Positions 21,081-33,847 of a stretch of 64,000 nucleotides of DNA are shown in pieces (position 1 is the stretch's first letter; every line of letters begins with the position of its first letter). Position numbers and translations under genes: made by a program. The DNA comes from Allantophomopsis cytisporea (Eukaryota; Ascomycota; Leotiomycetes; Phacidiales; Phacidiaceae): the NCBI GenBank assembly GCA_024752435.1, contig CP103025.1, positions 1,550,001 to 1,614,000 on the forward strand, read 5' to 3'. Below the pieces are notes generated by a model. The model worked only from the letters and a program-made list of their open reading frames with translations. It searched no databases and was not told the origin of the DNA.

Positions 21081-22257
21081 ATGTCGACTCTTTTCGGCTC
21101 AAGCTCCGCGAACCAGTCGAACACTCTCGGCGACTTGTCCAAAGACATTGCGCTCACATCGCCACCAGATGACAGTGTCTCCGACCTATCCTTCTCACCA
21201 GTTTCTGAACATCTCGCCGTCGCATCATGGGACAAGAAAGTGAGAATCTACGAGATCAACCAGAGTGGAGGAAGTGAGGGAAAGGCATTGTTCGAGCACG
21301 AAGCTCCTGTTTTCAGTTGCCATTGGTCTAAGGTATGTGGTCCTCATACACGAGGTAATCACTTTCATTTAGGCTTACGGCCATCTAGGATGGTAAGAAG
21401 GTAGTTGGTGGAGGAGCAGACAAGGCCGCCCGCATGCTTGATCTTGGATCTGGTCAAACCACAGCAACCCAAGTCGCAGCTCACGACGCACCTATCAGAT
21501 CGGTACGATTCTTCGATGCTCCGCAATCGAATGACCAGATGCTCGTTACTGGATCATGGGACAAGACAATCAAGTACTGGGATTTGCGACAATCTACCGC
21601 CGTAGCTACTGTACAATGCCAGGAGCGTGTTTACAGCATGGACGTCAAGGACAAGTTGCTTGTGGTTGCTACCGCCGACAGATACATTAACATCATTAAT
21701 CTGAACGACCCAGGAAAGATCTACAAGACTCTACAGAGTCCACTGAAGTGGCAGACCAGGGTTGTCAGCTGTTTCTCGGACGCTTCGGGTTTCGCAGTTG
21801 GTAGTATTGAGGGTAGATGTGCAATTCAATATGTTGAAGAGAAGGACGCAAGGTAAGCTAATCCACCTCTGAGATATTCAGAGATACTAATCACTTTAGC
21901 TCCAACTTCTCTTTCAAGTGTCATCGTGATCCACCATCCGCCAACATGACCGACGTCTACGCTGTGAACGCTATCTCCTTCCACCCTGTACACGGCACAT
22001 TCAGCACTGCTGGAGCTGATGGTACTTTCCACTTCTGGGACAAGGACGCGAAGCACAGACTCAAGGGATACCCAAAGACAGGCGGTACCATCTCCTCCAC
22101 CGCATTCAATCGCAATGGCAACATTTTTGCATACGCTGTCAGCTATGACTGGTCTAAGGGCTATGCTACCAACACACCACAATACCCAAATAAGGTCATG
22201 ATGCATCCTGTCAATGGCGACGAGTGCAAGCCAAGACCTACCGTTAAGAAGAGATAA
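21081..22257 (+). CDS. RAE1: mRNA export factor Rae1/Gle2, WD40 nucleoporin
   Basis: Exons 21081..21332, 21389..21852 and 21900..22257 give 357 residues. It forms a seven-bladed WD40 propeller: blade signatures include LAVASWDKKVRIYE, VVGGGADKAARMLD, LVTGSWDKTIKYWD and FSTAGADGTFHFWD. The N-terminus MSTLFGSSSAN and the C-terminal YDWSKG...VMMHPV are typical Rae1/Gle2 features. The protein docks on the GLEBS motif of Nup98-family nucleoporins and helps poly(A) RNA export; in other species it also acts in mitosis. Both introns interrupt between blades in the usual way (CHWSK/DGKK and KDAR/SSNF). Confidence 0.95.
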
Positions 22258-25211
22258 GTTTCGTGATAGACATGGCTGGATATTATATTCGAGAGATGGA
22301 TAGCATTATGGACATCATGAGGGAGAGGTAGTGGGCCGTCTGGGAAAATCGGATGGAGTTAAGGCGAATACCATTTGTGCTAGCGTTGATAATAGTAGAG
22401 AGGGAATCCAAAAGCATCAAGTCTAAGATGGACAAGACTTCACGATCTTGATTCACGAAGTCTTGTTGTATATAGCATGCAGGTAGTGAGAAATGCAAGG
22501 CTTCAGGCGTTGTAGCTGTGTCGAGTTAAACGTGATATATATGTAGCAGTAGAGAACCTCGTGGGCACAATCCTTATATCAGAGCTCCTAGGAGCTACTC
22601 TATGTTAATCAACTCATCTCATGATCTCAGTCCGACAGACTCAATTAATAACTAACCACTTTCGGATCCCTCTTGGTAAAACTTGAGTGAGGCCATTAGT
22701 CTTTTATCAGTCCTTGACTACAAGCGATACATAAACCCGTAAATAAAGTATAGGCCCAAAAACGCTCATGCCTTTAAGCCATACCCTGCTTGACTCCCGC
22801 TGTGTGCATAAAGATTGTGTCTGCACCAGATATGACCTCGTCTGCAGCTCTGTACATACACCACTTGCTTTTCAAAGACGACCAAGACACCTTCAAGACA
22901 GCCGTTGACAAGTCTGATCATAACTTTGACATTACCTGCACAAAATGGATGAGCGACATGATCATATTAGCTTACTTGAACTACTGCCAATGATAAGTCT
23001 GAAGAACGACGGCAAAGGACATTTCAGGGTGGAAGCAGTAGCTTGCTAATATTTGGAAGAGCAAAGCATAAGCATTGGAATGAATTAAACTACAAGTAAG
23101 AAGTATTGGGCAGTACCCAGTCTTGATCTCGTGCGGTAAGAAGCATATCTCTCTTTGTCTTTGTCAAAGTTTGCTGCATTAGAAAGTTGAGGATGGCTAT
23201 AATGGACTAAAGAGCAAAGTATCAAGTTCTTGGAATCAAAAGTGTCAATACTGCTCTAAGGGTTATTAAACATGAAGAATACGCAGTACATAACACTTGC
23301 TCACTTTCCTCCGGCGTCAAATTGAGACATGTAGATGGAGTTTTTTTAATCCTACTATGAAGGCTTCTGTCGACTAGATCAGGGCACATAGTTCTAATCT
23401 CCTGAGAGCTTTACCGGTATGAGAGTGAAGTACCCTAAAAGTTAATTCCAACTCCATGCTACTATATCGGAATAATAAACGCTTGTTATATCTTACTAGC
23501 AGTAGAATAGAACTGGGCCTTAAAGTTGCCCCCCATCTACCATAGTAGTTCCCTTTGCTCATCAGATTTGTACGTACAGTAGATACTATGCGTTTGAAGT
23601 ATTGCATGACATCTATAAGAAACAACGGATGATATATTCAAGGGCTTTTGAGTCTGCGGGGTTAGACGTCTGAAGTGGATGGCTGCGTCGGCAGCGCCCA
23701 GTAAATTGCAAACAGGTATGAGATCAACGAAAATGGCCAGAATGGCACAGACATATCAAATATTCCGGGAAATAGGAGTTTTGAGGTTGCTGATATTCCA
23801 AATATAGATGTTTGAATATTATCGGCTTGGATTGTTGGGCGCTGACCTGGAACTTGGAAGCAAGGTGATGTTGTTTCATTGGTGCTTCATAAGTATTTTG
23901 CGGTGCAAAATGCATCTTAACAAAAAAGCCTCTCTTTTGAAGTACCTACAAAATGTACACACATTGACACATGATGCTTCTTCCAAATGGATTTTGATGT
24001 TTGAGAATGGATTTTGGTAGTCATTGACTTCCTAGCTCCACTTCGAATGATATTCGACGAGTCCGAGGCCTTTGTCGCTTTGGTCTGAGGGTCGCTTCGT
24101 CGTCTCATCAAATTTGCATTGAGGGGCACTGAAACCTCCCAGTGAATGGGATATCCAGGCCAAGACATGAGCGATCTCTCCGCAAAATACTGGGAGCACA
24201 GATGACGATGAACGATGATTGTCATGTTTATGAAGTCAACATTTCCAGTTCTGTGGGAGAACTATGGCAGAAGGTCATTGGAGATGATTGAGCTCCGAAT
24301 AAGAAGCTTCCAGGAATAGAAAGGCTCAAATAACAATGCTTGATTGATTGGATGATTTCCATTGCTTGAACAGCTCCCTATTCTAGTTACCTATACCGCC
24401 CGGAGTGGTGGAGTGCATGAGGGCATGCTTAGCTGGGAGACCAGCCCCGATCTTCCTTTTTAGTGAGCATATCGTCCTATTGACCACCCGTTTCGGCGTG
24501 CATTATCAATCTTTGGAAGGGGCATGCAGCGAGTGGGAGGAGACAAGGGACGTCTTTGTACTTATGTCTGGTACACGTCGCCTTTAGCCAGAGTGACAAT
24601 AGGATATCAACTAAGACAATCGAGATTGACTCCCTGAACATGAATGGCTGGAGTAGGGAAGTAATAATTGATGGTCTCCATTTATCATTATCTATGTATC
24701 TTCAAGGCCAGGCCTGGAAATCTCCGGAATCAAGATATCACCAGGTAAGGTTTGATTAAACGGTGAAGAAGAGTGAGTGAGTGACTGAGTGCGTGAGTGA
24801 GCGAGTGTCAGATCAAGAGGCATGCATGCTTCTTGCTTCTTTGCTTCTTGCAACTGTGTTCCTGGGCCGCGGCCGCGCAAATCCATCGCTGCGCATGCGC
24901 AGGCTCTACATCGACATTTGTCTAAGCCACATATAGATCTCCGTATTACCACATCAGCGTCGCGCTGTTCTCGTACATACATATACATACTTGACTCCCT
25001 AACCATCAGTCTCCATAATAGAAGCCGCGTGGAAAGGCTAAACACCAGGATCCTTGATTATCATTCCTAGTGGGAACAGCCTGGCAATTGCGGAACCACA
25101 GAAACACCTCAGCACTAAAAGCATTCAAGACTGCAGACAAACGACACATGAGTTCTATTTCACGATAGTTCTCTCGCTCTCGCGACACTGCTACCACAGA
25201 AGTCGCTCATT
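22258..25211. other. Gene-poor 2.95 kb spacer
   Basis: Only short, unsupported ORFs. AT-rich, with a (GAGT)n-like tract at 24771-24808. The segment around 23.4-23.6 kb has an irregular composition that could be decayed repeat, but no coding domain is visible. Confidence 0.5.
24771..24808. repeat. Degenerate (GAGT)n microsatellite
   Basis: Alternating gagtgagtgagtgactgagt units, lying about 400 bp upstream of the KEX1 start codon. Confidence 0.7.
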
Positions 25212-27254
25212 ATGCGACTCTTCCCCTCCACTCGAGATGGACTTCCATCATCGTCAACTATCAGTACTGCCACGACGGCATTATGGGGTTTACTCTCAAT
25301 CTCAATGTTGCCATCTACGGCGACAGCCCAATCTGCGGGAAAGACGGCTGCGGATTACTTTGTGCACTCGTTGCCAGGTGCTCCGGATGGCCCATTATTG
25401 AAGATGCATGCGGGGTAAGATGTTCGGACTTATCTTACAGGCGTTCAGTGACTGACCGTTCTAATAGCCACGTTGAAGTCAGCGAACCGGATCATGGAAA
25501 CCTCTTCTTCTGGCATTTCCAGAATAGACACATCGCGAATAGACAACGTACCGTTATTTGGTTGAACGGTGGCCCAGGTTGCAGTTCGGAAGATGGTGCT
25601 CTCATGGAGATCGGACCTTATAGACTGAAAGACACGGAAAATCTTGAATATAATGATGGATCTTGGGACGAATTCGCGAACATCATGTTCGTTGATAACC
25701 CTGTTGGAACTGGGTTCAGTTATGTGGAAACCAATCACTACGTTCATGAGTTGCCAGAGATGGCCGCTCAGTTCGTCGTCTTCTTGGAGAAGTGGTTTGC
25801 CATGTTCCCTGAGTATGAACATGACGACGTATGTAAAATAAAAATATCCAGCTTACACATATATGGGAGATGAAGGGCTAACGGTTTTTTCACAGCTCTA
25901 TCTTGCAGGAGAGTCCTATGCTGGACAGCATATCCCATATATTGCCAAGGCAATTCTTGATCGCAACAAGGCTGGCGCAACTCACAAATGGCAACTCAAG
26001 GGAATGTTGATTGGTAATGGGTGGATTTCACCTGTCGACCAATACTTGTCATACCTTCCTTTCGCATACGAGAATGGACTTGTCAAGAAAGGAACCGATA
26101 TTGCTGCCAAACTCGAATCCCAGCAAGCCATTTGCATCAAGGCCATGGACGAGAATAATGGAAAGGATCATGTTGATACTTATCAATGTGAGGCTATCTT
26201 GCAGGATATGTTAAAGTTGACGCAAGTGAAGGGCAAGAGCGGCAAGTCGGAATGTTATAACATGTACGACGTCAGACTTATGGACACCTACCCAAGCTGT
26301 GGTATGAACTGGCCTCCGGATCTTACTAGCGTTACCCCATACCTTCGACGGAAGGATGTTGTGGATGCTTTGCACATTAACCCGGACAAGGTCACCGGCT
26401 GGACTGAATGCAACGGCGCTGTGAGCGGTGCTTTCAATGCTAAGAACTCAAAGCCATCCATACAAATCCTTCCAGATCTCATTGCCGAGGTTCCTACCGT
26501 TCTCTTCTCGGGTGCGAAAGATCTCATCTGCAACCACATCGGAACAGAGGAAATGATCCACAATATGGATTGGAACGGTGGAAAGGGATTCGAAGTCACT
26601 CCAGGGGTGTGGGCTCCACGCCGCGATTGGACCTTTGAAGGCGAGCCAGCAGGAATCTACCAAGAAGCCCGAAACCTGACCTACGTCCTCTTCTACAATT
26701 CCTCTCACATGGTTCCTTTCGATTATGCCCGCCGCACCCGTGACATGCTCGACCGCTTCATGAACGTCGATATCGCCAGCATCGGTGGACAGCCCTCGGA
26801 CAGCCGTATCGACGGTGAGAAGGGTCTTGAGACATCCGTTGGTGGTCACCCTAATAGTACGGCCGCCGAAGCTGCTGAGGCTACTAAACTCGAGGCCGCT
26901 AAATGGCACGCTTACTACAAGTCTGGCGAGGTAGCTCTCATCGTTGTTATCATCGTCGCCGGTATCTGGGGCTGGTTCATCTGGCGTGACCGCCGTCGTC
27001 GCGAAGGTTACACGGGTGTATTCGGTGGCAATGGCAGCATGATGAGTCTTGGGCTCGCCGCAGGCCGCGACCACTCTCGCGGCCTTGAGAGCTTCCGGAG
27101 CAAACGCAGTGGAAGGGACGTTGAGGCGGGTGATTTCGATGAGAGTGAACTGGATGACCTGCATGTTGAGACTCCGACGGCCGCAGAGGGCAACTATTCT
27201 GTGGGCAGTGCGAGTGATGACGATATTGCGACGAAGAAACCGAATGGCAAGTAG
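25212..27254 (+). CDS. KEX1: Pheromone-processing carboxypeptidase Kex1
   Basis: Exons 25212..25414, 25468..25828 and 25896..27254 give 640 residues. Serine carboxypeptidase (S10) of the late Golgi that trims Lys/Arg from peptides cut by Kex2, such as pheromone. Hydrophobic N-terminal signal (about 20-40), WLNGGPGCSS oxyanion block, catalytic Ser195 in GESYAGQ, the Asp in SGAKDLICNH and the His in NSSHMVPFD are all seen. One transmembrane helix (about 534-552, VALIVVIIVAGIWGW) is followed by a basic stop-transfer (RDRRRR) and an acidic cytosolic tail of about 85 residues, the Kex1 layout. Exon joins fall at AGHVEV and HDDLYLAGES. Confidence 0.95.
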
Positions 27255-28767
27255 ATTCGCGTATGGAGTAGTATTGATTGGCAAATGCAATTTATCTGGT
27301 AGCATAAGTATGAGCGATTGTGGCGTTTGGATTACGTAGATGGGCTGAAATTACAAGTGCATACGGAGTGGATTTCTTCACTTCTTCAGCGTTCTGCATT
27401 TCCCGTGACTACTGTCGGGGTTGTTTGGTACGATGGGTATCATAAGCTATTGGGTATTCAGAGAATGGTCGTCTGAATACAAACTTTTGTCTGGAATTCT
27501 TGTACATACATGCTCTGTAAGCTATCGAAGGCTTTGCCAACAAGCATCGGACAGAGCTGCCAATGTATCAAATCAACTGACAGCCTGCTCCATTTCTATG
27601 CAATGTTTGCCTCCCCCCTAAAGTTTTGATAAGTGCGGCAGATGGAGGAACTTCTTATCTGTGCCTCATTTTGATCAATACCGCCAACGACGAATTCAAC
27701 TTTCCACCCAAATTCCCGGTATCTCGAAGTATCTCAAAAAGCTCAGCCAAATCGCCGGTACAGGTGACTATACTCGCCCAGAAATATCTGCTTCTGCGAC
27801 ACAAGCCTCCCTGAAGACCTGCTCAAGTGATATCAAGGTGCATCCCACTTCAAACTACTTCTTGCCACATCCACTCAATAGGATCTTTCGTCCGTGTAAT
27901 CATTGCCATCATCGCCTTCACATCTATAGTCTTCCCAAGTATACTCAACCTCACTCTGTCTTGAGTATGGCGTTTGCTACATACTGCATGCCCCTCCACC
28001 ATTTCACGCCCTCTGCAACTTGGAGGCTGTAACTTGCGCTGATCCATGTTGGTAGATGGCATCTTTCTAACGTCAGACGTATGGATACGCAGTATCAACC
28101 ATCTGCCATCCATGGTCCCTCATCCCACTCGCATAACAATGCGTGGCCAACAATAATTCGGCAGTTATCATTGGCATCGCACAGTCAACGCGGGATAAGC
28201 TGACCCTGCTCGCATTGTGTTTTGCCAGTGAGAAGATATCGTAGCCATCATAGTCTCTGTGGATTCTTTATGTGTGAAAATATTCATCTAGATTTGGGTA
28301 AGGTCGCTATATGCTTGGAGTGTCGATTGTTGAACATTGACAGCTTCCTTCCACATGAATGAAGCACCATTTCTTGATGCTGGTATCTTGTACATGATCA
28401 GTCTTCTCTCATTTCACCAGTGGCCATGGGTTCTTTAACATTTGCAATTTACAGCATATCAGCAATTCTACAGACGCCCTTGAAGAGTAATACAGCGATG
28501 ACTCATAGAGATTATATGACCTTGCATGTCTACACGAACTACATTCCCAAGAGCAGTTCAGAAGCGTCATGTGCACTGTATCACATAGTATATACACCCA
28601 GCAATATACAGGGCACTTTCTCATTGCCATTGACCTAAGCTACCGGGCCTGTCATAATACACTTGCAAGCAAAACTCATCACTCATAACTCCACCACTGA
28701 CCGTCAATTCCAGCAAAGAAGCAACAAGCCACACGCGAACCGGCCAGCGGAATAGCGCCAGAGCCAA
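27255..28767. other. 1.5 kb spacer between convergent KEX1 and STF2
   Basis: 3' regions of two convergent genes. Small ORFs only; nothing supports a gene, RNA or repeat. Confidence 0.5.
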
Positions 28768-29492
28768 CTAAATCTTTCTGGCCTTGTCCTCTTCGTCGAC
28801 ACTGCCATTACTCTCCTCACTGTCGGTGGTCATGACTCTCTTGAAATCGGCGGTGTCCTCGGCAGAAGGGCCGTGCAACTCCTCCTCAAAGACGGGCTCG
28901 GCATCAATCTGCTCAAACTTCGTCTTGAAGTCCTTGAGGCCGGAGGCGTATGAGCTGCTGTTGGAGCGGCGGCGTGCATTGGCCAGGGTAAAACCCTGTG
29001 TGTCTTCTATCTCCTCGCCTTGAATGCCCCTGTAGAACAGAAACAGATATCATCAGTCACTGATACTTGGTTTGCTAGGATGATCCAGGCATATTGAAGA
29101 TCTGGGGAGATTGGTGTGAAAGTGATAGGGACGAATTGGAAATGTCACTTACCATCCTCCCTTGCCTGCACCATTCTTCTTGGATTTCTTGGGGTCAGCA
29201 TCGGCATGGCCTGACTTGCCAAAGAACTTTGGAAGATGCTCTGATGGAGCAGCGGTACCATCGGCCAAGCCGGCGTGGTCACGGTCATTTTGCTTGTGAG
29301 ATCTGGTCACTGTAAATTGAAGGTAAGTTGATGTTCGATGAGAGAAAGTATATCAATTGGTCCCATTGAGCTCTTTCAATGAAGCGAGGTCATCCTGTTC
29401 GTGGGATGTGATGACAAACGCAGGATGAGCAGCTATCAGAAGCTCTCATGATATAGGTCGACAGATAGTGAGTAGGACTTGTGTGACTTACT
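28768..29492 (-). CDS. STF2: Stf2-like hydrophilin (ATPase-stabilising factor/mRNA-binding family)
   Basis: Exons 29492 (a single coding base), 29309..29153 and 29029..28768 give 139 residues. The first intron (29310..29491, donor GTAAGT, acceptor TTACAG) splits the start codon A|TG, and no alternative ATG is present before the conserved MTRSHKQNDR. The family pattern of yeast Stf2 is clear: MTR-K start, PKFFGKSGH, GAGKGGWG followed by acidic GEEIED, and RRRSNSSS. The C-terminal 60 residues are acidic. Yeast Stf2 is a hydrophilin giving desiccation tolerance and was first described as stabilising inhibited F1F0-ATPase. Highly charged, no hydrophobic core, probably disordered. Confidence 0.85.
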
Positions 29493-30824
29493 GTTTGGAT
29501 TGGTGTGTTGCGTATTGAGTGATTGGGTTGAGGAGGACGATGAAGATTGATATGTGAATGTGAAACTGTATTGTGTATGTGAATTGGACTTTGTTTGTTA
29601 TTTGAAGATTGAAGAGAAGAGCTGCGTGAGGTCTGAAGAAGCTCCGGCATATGAGGATAGGGTAGGCCAGTAAGGTAGGTAAGCTGGGTCCTGGCACGCG
29701 AGCATCATTCTGGTGTCACCGGTCACGGGTAGCCACTAGGGGGGAGGAGCCATGATTCGAAGGAATTACGTGGAACGTCTACGTATGAGCGTGATAACTC
29801 TATTACTGACATTACTCTACTAAGTATGATATTTCCTATCTATTGATTTAGACATGAGAGAGAGAGAGTGAGAGCCTCGAAAGACTTGTCTGTCCAGACT
29901 CCACATATAAATGAGCGCATGTCCACCTGACCATTTTCTGTGGATTGGAGACCCTTAAGGTCAGGTAGTGTGTTTTGGCAGACCAACAGACGAGGTGATT
30001 ATCATCCGATGGCGAGATTATTATCACGACATTCGATTTATACATGATCAATGAAATGAGGCATGAATGAACAATGAGAATATATACCTTTGCCCCTTCA
30101 ACCCTCTCATTACCCCTCTTACGATCATGGATGGATACATTCCTCATTCCTCACTCCGGCAAGTCGAGGAGAATGGACGAGAGCAATGCCGCTGGTTCCT
30201 TGTTCTACCCGTTCCTTCTCTCGCTCATCACCTCGACCCCGCGATCGCCTGTCATGGAGTAGCGATCGTCAGGCTAAATTGCGGGGGTGGCCTGGCTTCC
30301 TTTTATAGCGTCGACGTGCATGCTCGTCAATGTCACCAATCAAGCATGACTATCCTACTTTGCCTTACTGTATGTCCTGAGTCGTGACATACATACTGCG
30401 TAGTAGTTGAGTGATGGGCGGAGGGGAGGGCTCGCTGAGTATAGATATATAAATTATGTACTCAGATCTAGTAGTAGAAAATGAATGGATTGTATTCAAA
30501 ACTTGTTGCATTCATCCAGCCTCCTCTCAACCAGGACTCTTCTTGATTCAAGCATATCTCTCTCCATCATCTATGCATATTGTCCTTTTACCACCATACT
30601 TGTACCTTGGAGTCGACTGCGTCAACGGTAATCATGAGAGAGGGCTTACCTTCAATCTCATAGAGAATATATACATAGATGTCGTATACCACATCTACCC
30701 AACGTAACCAAATATCCATGAATTTACCTTCGCATATAATAACCACGCGTATCTGAGCAACTGATGATTACGAATTATCTCTAGTATCTATCGATCATGG
30801 ATCCACCTCAGCCACCATTCGCTT
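29493..30824. other. 1.3 kb upstream region of STF2
   Basis: Holds a GTAAGGTAGGTA motif (29668-29682), an AGGGGGG tract (29738-29745) that contains a stress-response-element core AGGGG, and a GA-repeat (29856-29870). Only short, unsupported ORFs otherwise. Confidence 0.45.
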
Positions 30825-31400
30825 TCACTGCTTCAGAAGAGATTTCTTTCCTCTCTTGCCAAGTATCACTAAACCACCCTTTCCTTGCTCAAAGACCTCC
30901 ATACCAAGTCTCTGTCTGTAAACCTCGATGATGTGAGGTGAACTGGTCATCAACATCATCCTCCTCAATTCTGGCCAGCTATCAACAGTCTCACCCACAG
31001 AATCAATGAGCCACGTCCCCAGCCCTTTCTTCTGATATTTATCCATGACATAAACATCAGTCAGATAAGCAAAGGTGACCTTGTCCGTGATCAATCTAGC
31101 CAGTCCAATCTGTGAAGGGCCTTGTTGACCTGTGTGGGGTCCTCACGATTAGAAACCTCCACTGCCAAGGATAGTTCAGAGCTGAGCACTCTTACCAGCG
31201 AGTTCTGCCGAGGTCTTGGGGAGAGCATAGAGGCCGAAGCATAAGGAATTGTCCAGCATCTTCTTCAGATCGTCCTTGGCCATGGCTGTGCACCAGTACA
31301 TGGCATCAGAGGCAAAAGCCTCATTGATGGCATCTAGCTGTAGGAGTTTTGGGGCTGTTGAGATGAGAAAGTCATCTTTGTACCATTCTTGGGAAGACAT
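30825..31400 (-). CDS. GNAT-family N-acetyltransferase
   Basis: Exons 31400..31196 and 31129..30825 give 169 residues; donor GTAAGA, acceptor CACAG. The start at 31400 is the first ATG; the upstream frame has only TTG. The acetyl-CoA loop is QKKGLG in VMDKYQKKGLGTWLIDSV, preceded by strand FAYLTDVYV, as in RimI/Spt10-like GNATs; the C-terminal strand EVYRQRLGMEVF is also family-typical. Compact single domain, no targeting signal. The substrate is not predictable; small-molecule or peptide acetylation are both possible. Confidence 0.88.
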
Positions 31401-32287
31401 GAATGATGTTTCAAAGGAAAGGTGAGCGACGTGATTTGTGGATCGAGGTGTATAATGCCTGAAGGACAACTAGCTCTGATTTGTGAGATATTTGCTTTCG
31501 TTCAATATTTGAGAATGGATACAACACGACAACCTTGATTACCTGTTGTTGCTTAGATGCTGTTGTTACCTGAGGCTAGGAGGCACAGTTTGGATACACC
31601 AACGACATCAATGTCAATCCTCAGGCGACAATTAATCTTTCGACCGTATGAATGACTCACACAATAGCGATTGGACACTGAATGAGTGAATGAGTGAATG
31701 AATGATCTTCAGGCATTTTGGCATCAATGGAGAAATGGTGCTGTAGTCCAATTATCAAGGATATTCTGACAAATGACGAGACAATAATTGCAGTACAACT
31801 GAACAATTCTCCGAAGAGGTTATTCACCTATTCCATTCGAATTCATCATCGTGTTAAGAATGGAAAATTAATCAGCGATTGCATCGTTCAGCCTCACTTC
31901 ATCATTGCTTTCTAATGTACAGGCCACGAAAGGTACGTTCGCGGACCCCCGTCTTAAATTTTTGATGCCATGGCGGGGTCGTGATGGCACATAAGTGGGG
32001 AGATATGATGAGGCTGCCAACCCTTAGAGGCCGATAATGGAACCCGCCGCTGAGATTGATGACCAATTAATGAATTGCCCAATCTTTTTTGCTCTACTAA
32101 TTCCGTCAAGACCCCCAAAAAGACCAAGCCTTCACATAACATTCCATACGACATCACATACACAAAAATCCACGAAAATCAACGCTGAATCCCATCTCTT
32201 GAGAAACGAACGAAGACCCGACATTTGCATTCATAAAAATACGAAATCAAATCCTATCAACGCAGATTCTCTGCCTTGTTCGCCACC
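31401..32287. other. Divergent spacer between GNAT gene and DRE2
   Basis: About 0.9 kb holding both promoters, with a (TGAATGAG)n-like tract at 31680-31706. No gene seen. Confidence 0.5.
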
Positions 32288-33386
32288 ATGGCGCCCGCAG
32301 TGACAATTGACAACGTCTCCGATTTCAACGCAACACCCTCTACAACACAACTCGACAACTACACTTCTCGCACCCTCCTCCTGGCTCCACCATCCCTCTC
32401 ATCGCACGAAGAAAAGCTCCGCGATGTCCTTTCAAGCTACGACCGCACGGTGACCGACCTACAAATGCTCGACCGACTGTCGGCAGGCCTGGTCTCGCTC
32501 CCCGTCTCAACCTACGACCAGGTTCTAATCCTGACCGACGTCGACGGCAGCCGCCGCGAATCGACCCAGCTGCTGAACCGCGAAGTGCTCGCCAAGACCG
32601 TGCAGGCGCTCAAGGCAGGCGGAAAGCTGCAGTCGCAGGATGGCACATTCGGTAGCGAGATCAGCAGCGCTGAACGGACTGAGAGCATCTTGGCCGGCCT
32701 CATGCCCGCTGCTGCTGGTGGAATGACCAAGCCGGATTACAGCACCAGCGAGGCGGTGCCGCTGCGGTTCGGGAAGAAGAAGGATGCTGCGCCGGTGTCT
32801 GCGCCTGTGGCTGTCAATGCGGATGGATCGGTGCCGCTGCGCTTTGGCAAGAGGAAGAGTGTGGATATCAGTGAGAATAAGCAGACGGGCGTCACGGGTG
32901 TGGGCTTCGTTGATTTCAGTGATGACTTCGATGCACCTATTATCACGGGCGAGGACGATGACGATGACGATCTGATTGATGAGGATACGCTGCTTACGGA
33001 GGAGGATCTCTTGAGACCTGTCAATATTCGTATGTTTCCGGTTCTACGATAGTGCTTTATATTTACTGACTTCTACAGCCCCCGAATGTGCCCCAAGAGC
33101 TGGTAAGCGCCGCCGCGCGTGCAAGGACTGTACATGCGGATTGGCACAGCAGATCGAAGCCGAGGATGCAAAGGCACGCGAAACGGCAGAGCAGCAGCTC
33201 AAGACTCTGAAGCTGGAGGCGGACGACTTGGCCGAGGTGGACTTCACTGTGCAGGGCAAGGTGGGCAGCTGTGGAAATTGCAGTCTGGGTGATGCATTCC
33301 GATGTGATGGCTGTCCATATATTGGCATGCCGGCCTTCAAGCCTGGCGAGGAGGTCAGGCTCTTGAACAACGATGTACAGTTGTAA
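32288..33386 (+). CDS. DRE2: Fe-S cluster assembly protein Dre2 (anamorsin/CIAPIN1)
   Basis: Exons 32288..33029 and 33079..33386 give 349 residues. With the diflavin reductase Tah18 it feeds electrons to cytosolic Fe-S assembly. The N-terminal half is the divergent methyltransferase-like domain (LLLAPPSLSSHEEKL, DQVLILTDVDG). An acidic linker (EDDDDDDLIDED) precedes the two Cys motifs: Cys251, 262, 265, 267 (CX10CX2CXC, [2Fe-2S]) and Cys312, 315, 323, 326 (CX2CX7CX2C). The linker carries VPLRFGK twice. The start codon sits in a near-ideal context (GCCACCATGG). The intron lies just before the first Cys motif. Confidence 0.96.
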
Positions 33387-33847
33387 ATATGGGTGTGTGG
33401 TTAGTCATGATTCTGGACGAAGGTTCTGGGTGGGGCGTTCATGGAGTTGAGCTGGTTCGATGACCAAGATGATCGAGGCTCGGATATAGAGAGAAAAATG
33501 GTCAATTCTCGTCCAACAGTCTGACAGTTTGCATTCAGACTGTCATGTATAGTAATATCATATTAGAAACATATGAATATGATAACATATGTCAAGGTCA
33601 AAGGTCCGATCGATTGCAAGATATCAAGTGCAGCCAGTAATAAGTCTTTCAACAGTCATGGTTCATAAACTCTTACACTCAAGTAAATAGTAACAATCTA
33701 ACAATAAAAACCAACAAAACCAAAGACTGCATAACCAATCAAACGGTGACATAGCACACTGCCCTATCCTTCTCCGTCTCTGTCTTCAACCCAGAAGTGC
33801 TCCAAAACGCCACACATCCGCAAACAAATATAGCCTCACTTGCAAAC
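33387..33847. other. Spacer between convergent DRE2 and AIM34-like genes
   Basis: 460 bp of AT-rich 3' sequence; no gene seen. Confidence 0.5.

Noticed and set aside
24400..24460. GC-rich segment that briefly resembled a structural RNA
   Set aside because: No tRNA A/B boxes or 5S pattern could be traced.
26448..27305. 285-codon minus-strand ORF opposite KEX1
   Set aside because: Antisense shadow of the biased KEX1 C-terminal coding region, with no recognisable protein features.
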